Source: an uncultured Treponema sp.
GTDB lineage: Bacteria; Spirochaetota; Spirochaetia; Treponematales; Treponemataceae
DNA: 5,209 bases
Reading direction: 5' to 3'
Assembly: GCA_937923945.1 (NCBI GenBank)
Contig: CALDWC010000087.1
Coordinates: 1-5,209, forward strand
Position 1 is the stretch's first letter. Every line of letters starts with the position of its first letter. The notes below the pieces were generated by a model. That model had not been told where the DNA came from. It was given only the letters and a program-made list of their open reading frames with translations, and ran no database searches. Positions 5,208-5,209 of this stretch are shown piece by piece. The translations under genes were made by a program, and so were the position numbers.

Positions 5208-5209
5208 TA

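Noticed and set aside
5034..5209. Purine riboswitch or other aptamer in the operon leader
   Set aside because: The predicted leader is only about 12 nt. I find no three-stem purine-aptamer pattern in the upstream 176 bases on the minus strand.
1..5209. CRISPR array, tRNA or rRNA genes, transposase, phage or toxin-antitoxin genes
   Set aside because: No regular spaced repeats, cloverleaf pattern or matching protein motifs were seen; the four transporter genes occupy positions 248-5033 almost completely.

Overview
The window holds one complete, tightly packed operon on the minus strand, read from right to left. It encodes a BmpA/PnrA-type ABC importer for nucleosides. In transcription order the genes are a substrate-binding lipoprotein (3954-5033), a two-domain ATPase (2333-3847) and two different BPD_transp_2-type permeases (1182-2336 and 248-1192). 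Nothing on the plus strand looks like a real gene. The best guess for the source is a host-associated spirochaete of the genus Treponema. The lipoprotein matches, as I remember it, the T. pallidum TmpC/PnrA motif pattern (VGMVTDSG.IDDKSFNQ, GVD.DQY, AVGIP..NPNLS), and the gene order fits the treponemal pnr locus. G+C is roughly 40% (estimated by eye from a few lines). The genus call is inference; the species cannot be named.

Layout. Positions 1-247 lie downstream of the operon and hold no gene. They contain a row of short inverted repeats, the strongest a 14-bp perfect-arm palindrome at 7-42. The two permease genes overlap by 11 nt, and the ATPase and first permease genes overlap by 4 nt (ATGA), which suggests translational coupling. 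The binding-protein and ATPase genes are separated by 106 bp. That gap holds a perfect 12-bp stem followed by a U-run, immediately after the binding-protein stop codon. It is a good candidate for a leaky terminator that makes lipoprotein mRNA more abundant than transporter mRNA. Upstream of the operon (5034-5209) there is a recognisable sigma70-type promoter with a perfect TATAAT, a strong Shine-Dalgarno sequence, and an 8-bp-arm inverted repeat (TATACATA-N11-TATGTATA) that covers both promoter elements and could be an operator.

How the genes work together. The lipoprotein, anchored by its acylated Cys21, captures purine nucleosides outside the cytoplasmic membrane and hands them to the heterodimeric permease channel. 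The single ATPase polypeptide supplies two nucleotide-binding domains, of which only the first keeps the catalytic residues. Treponemes generally depend on host purines, so this is likely a main nutrient-uptake route.

The genes are an ordinary example of a known transporter family, and I do not see a new system. The points worth a second look are regulatory: the palindrome over the promoter, the A-run at the predicted transcription start, the hairpin between genes 1 and 2, a 15-bp palindrome before the ATPase gene, and a 12-bp motif (GGCACTGATTAA) found in both flanks of the operon. The gap between binding protein and ATPase also lacks the extra gene that I recall being present at the T. pallidum locus.
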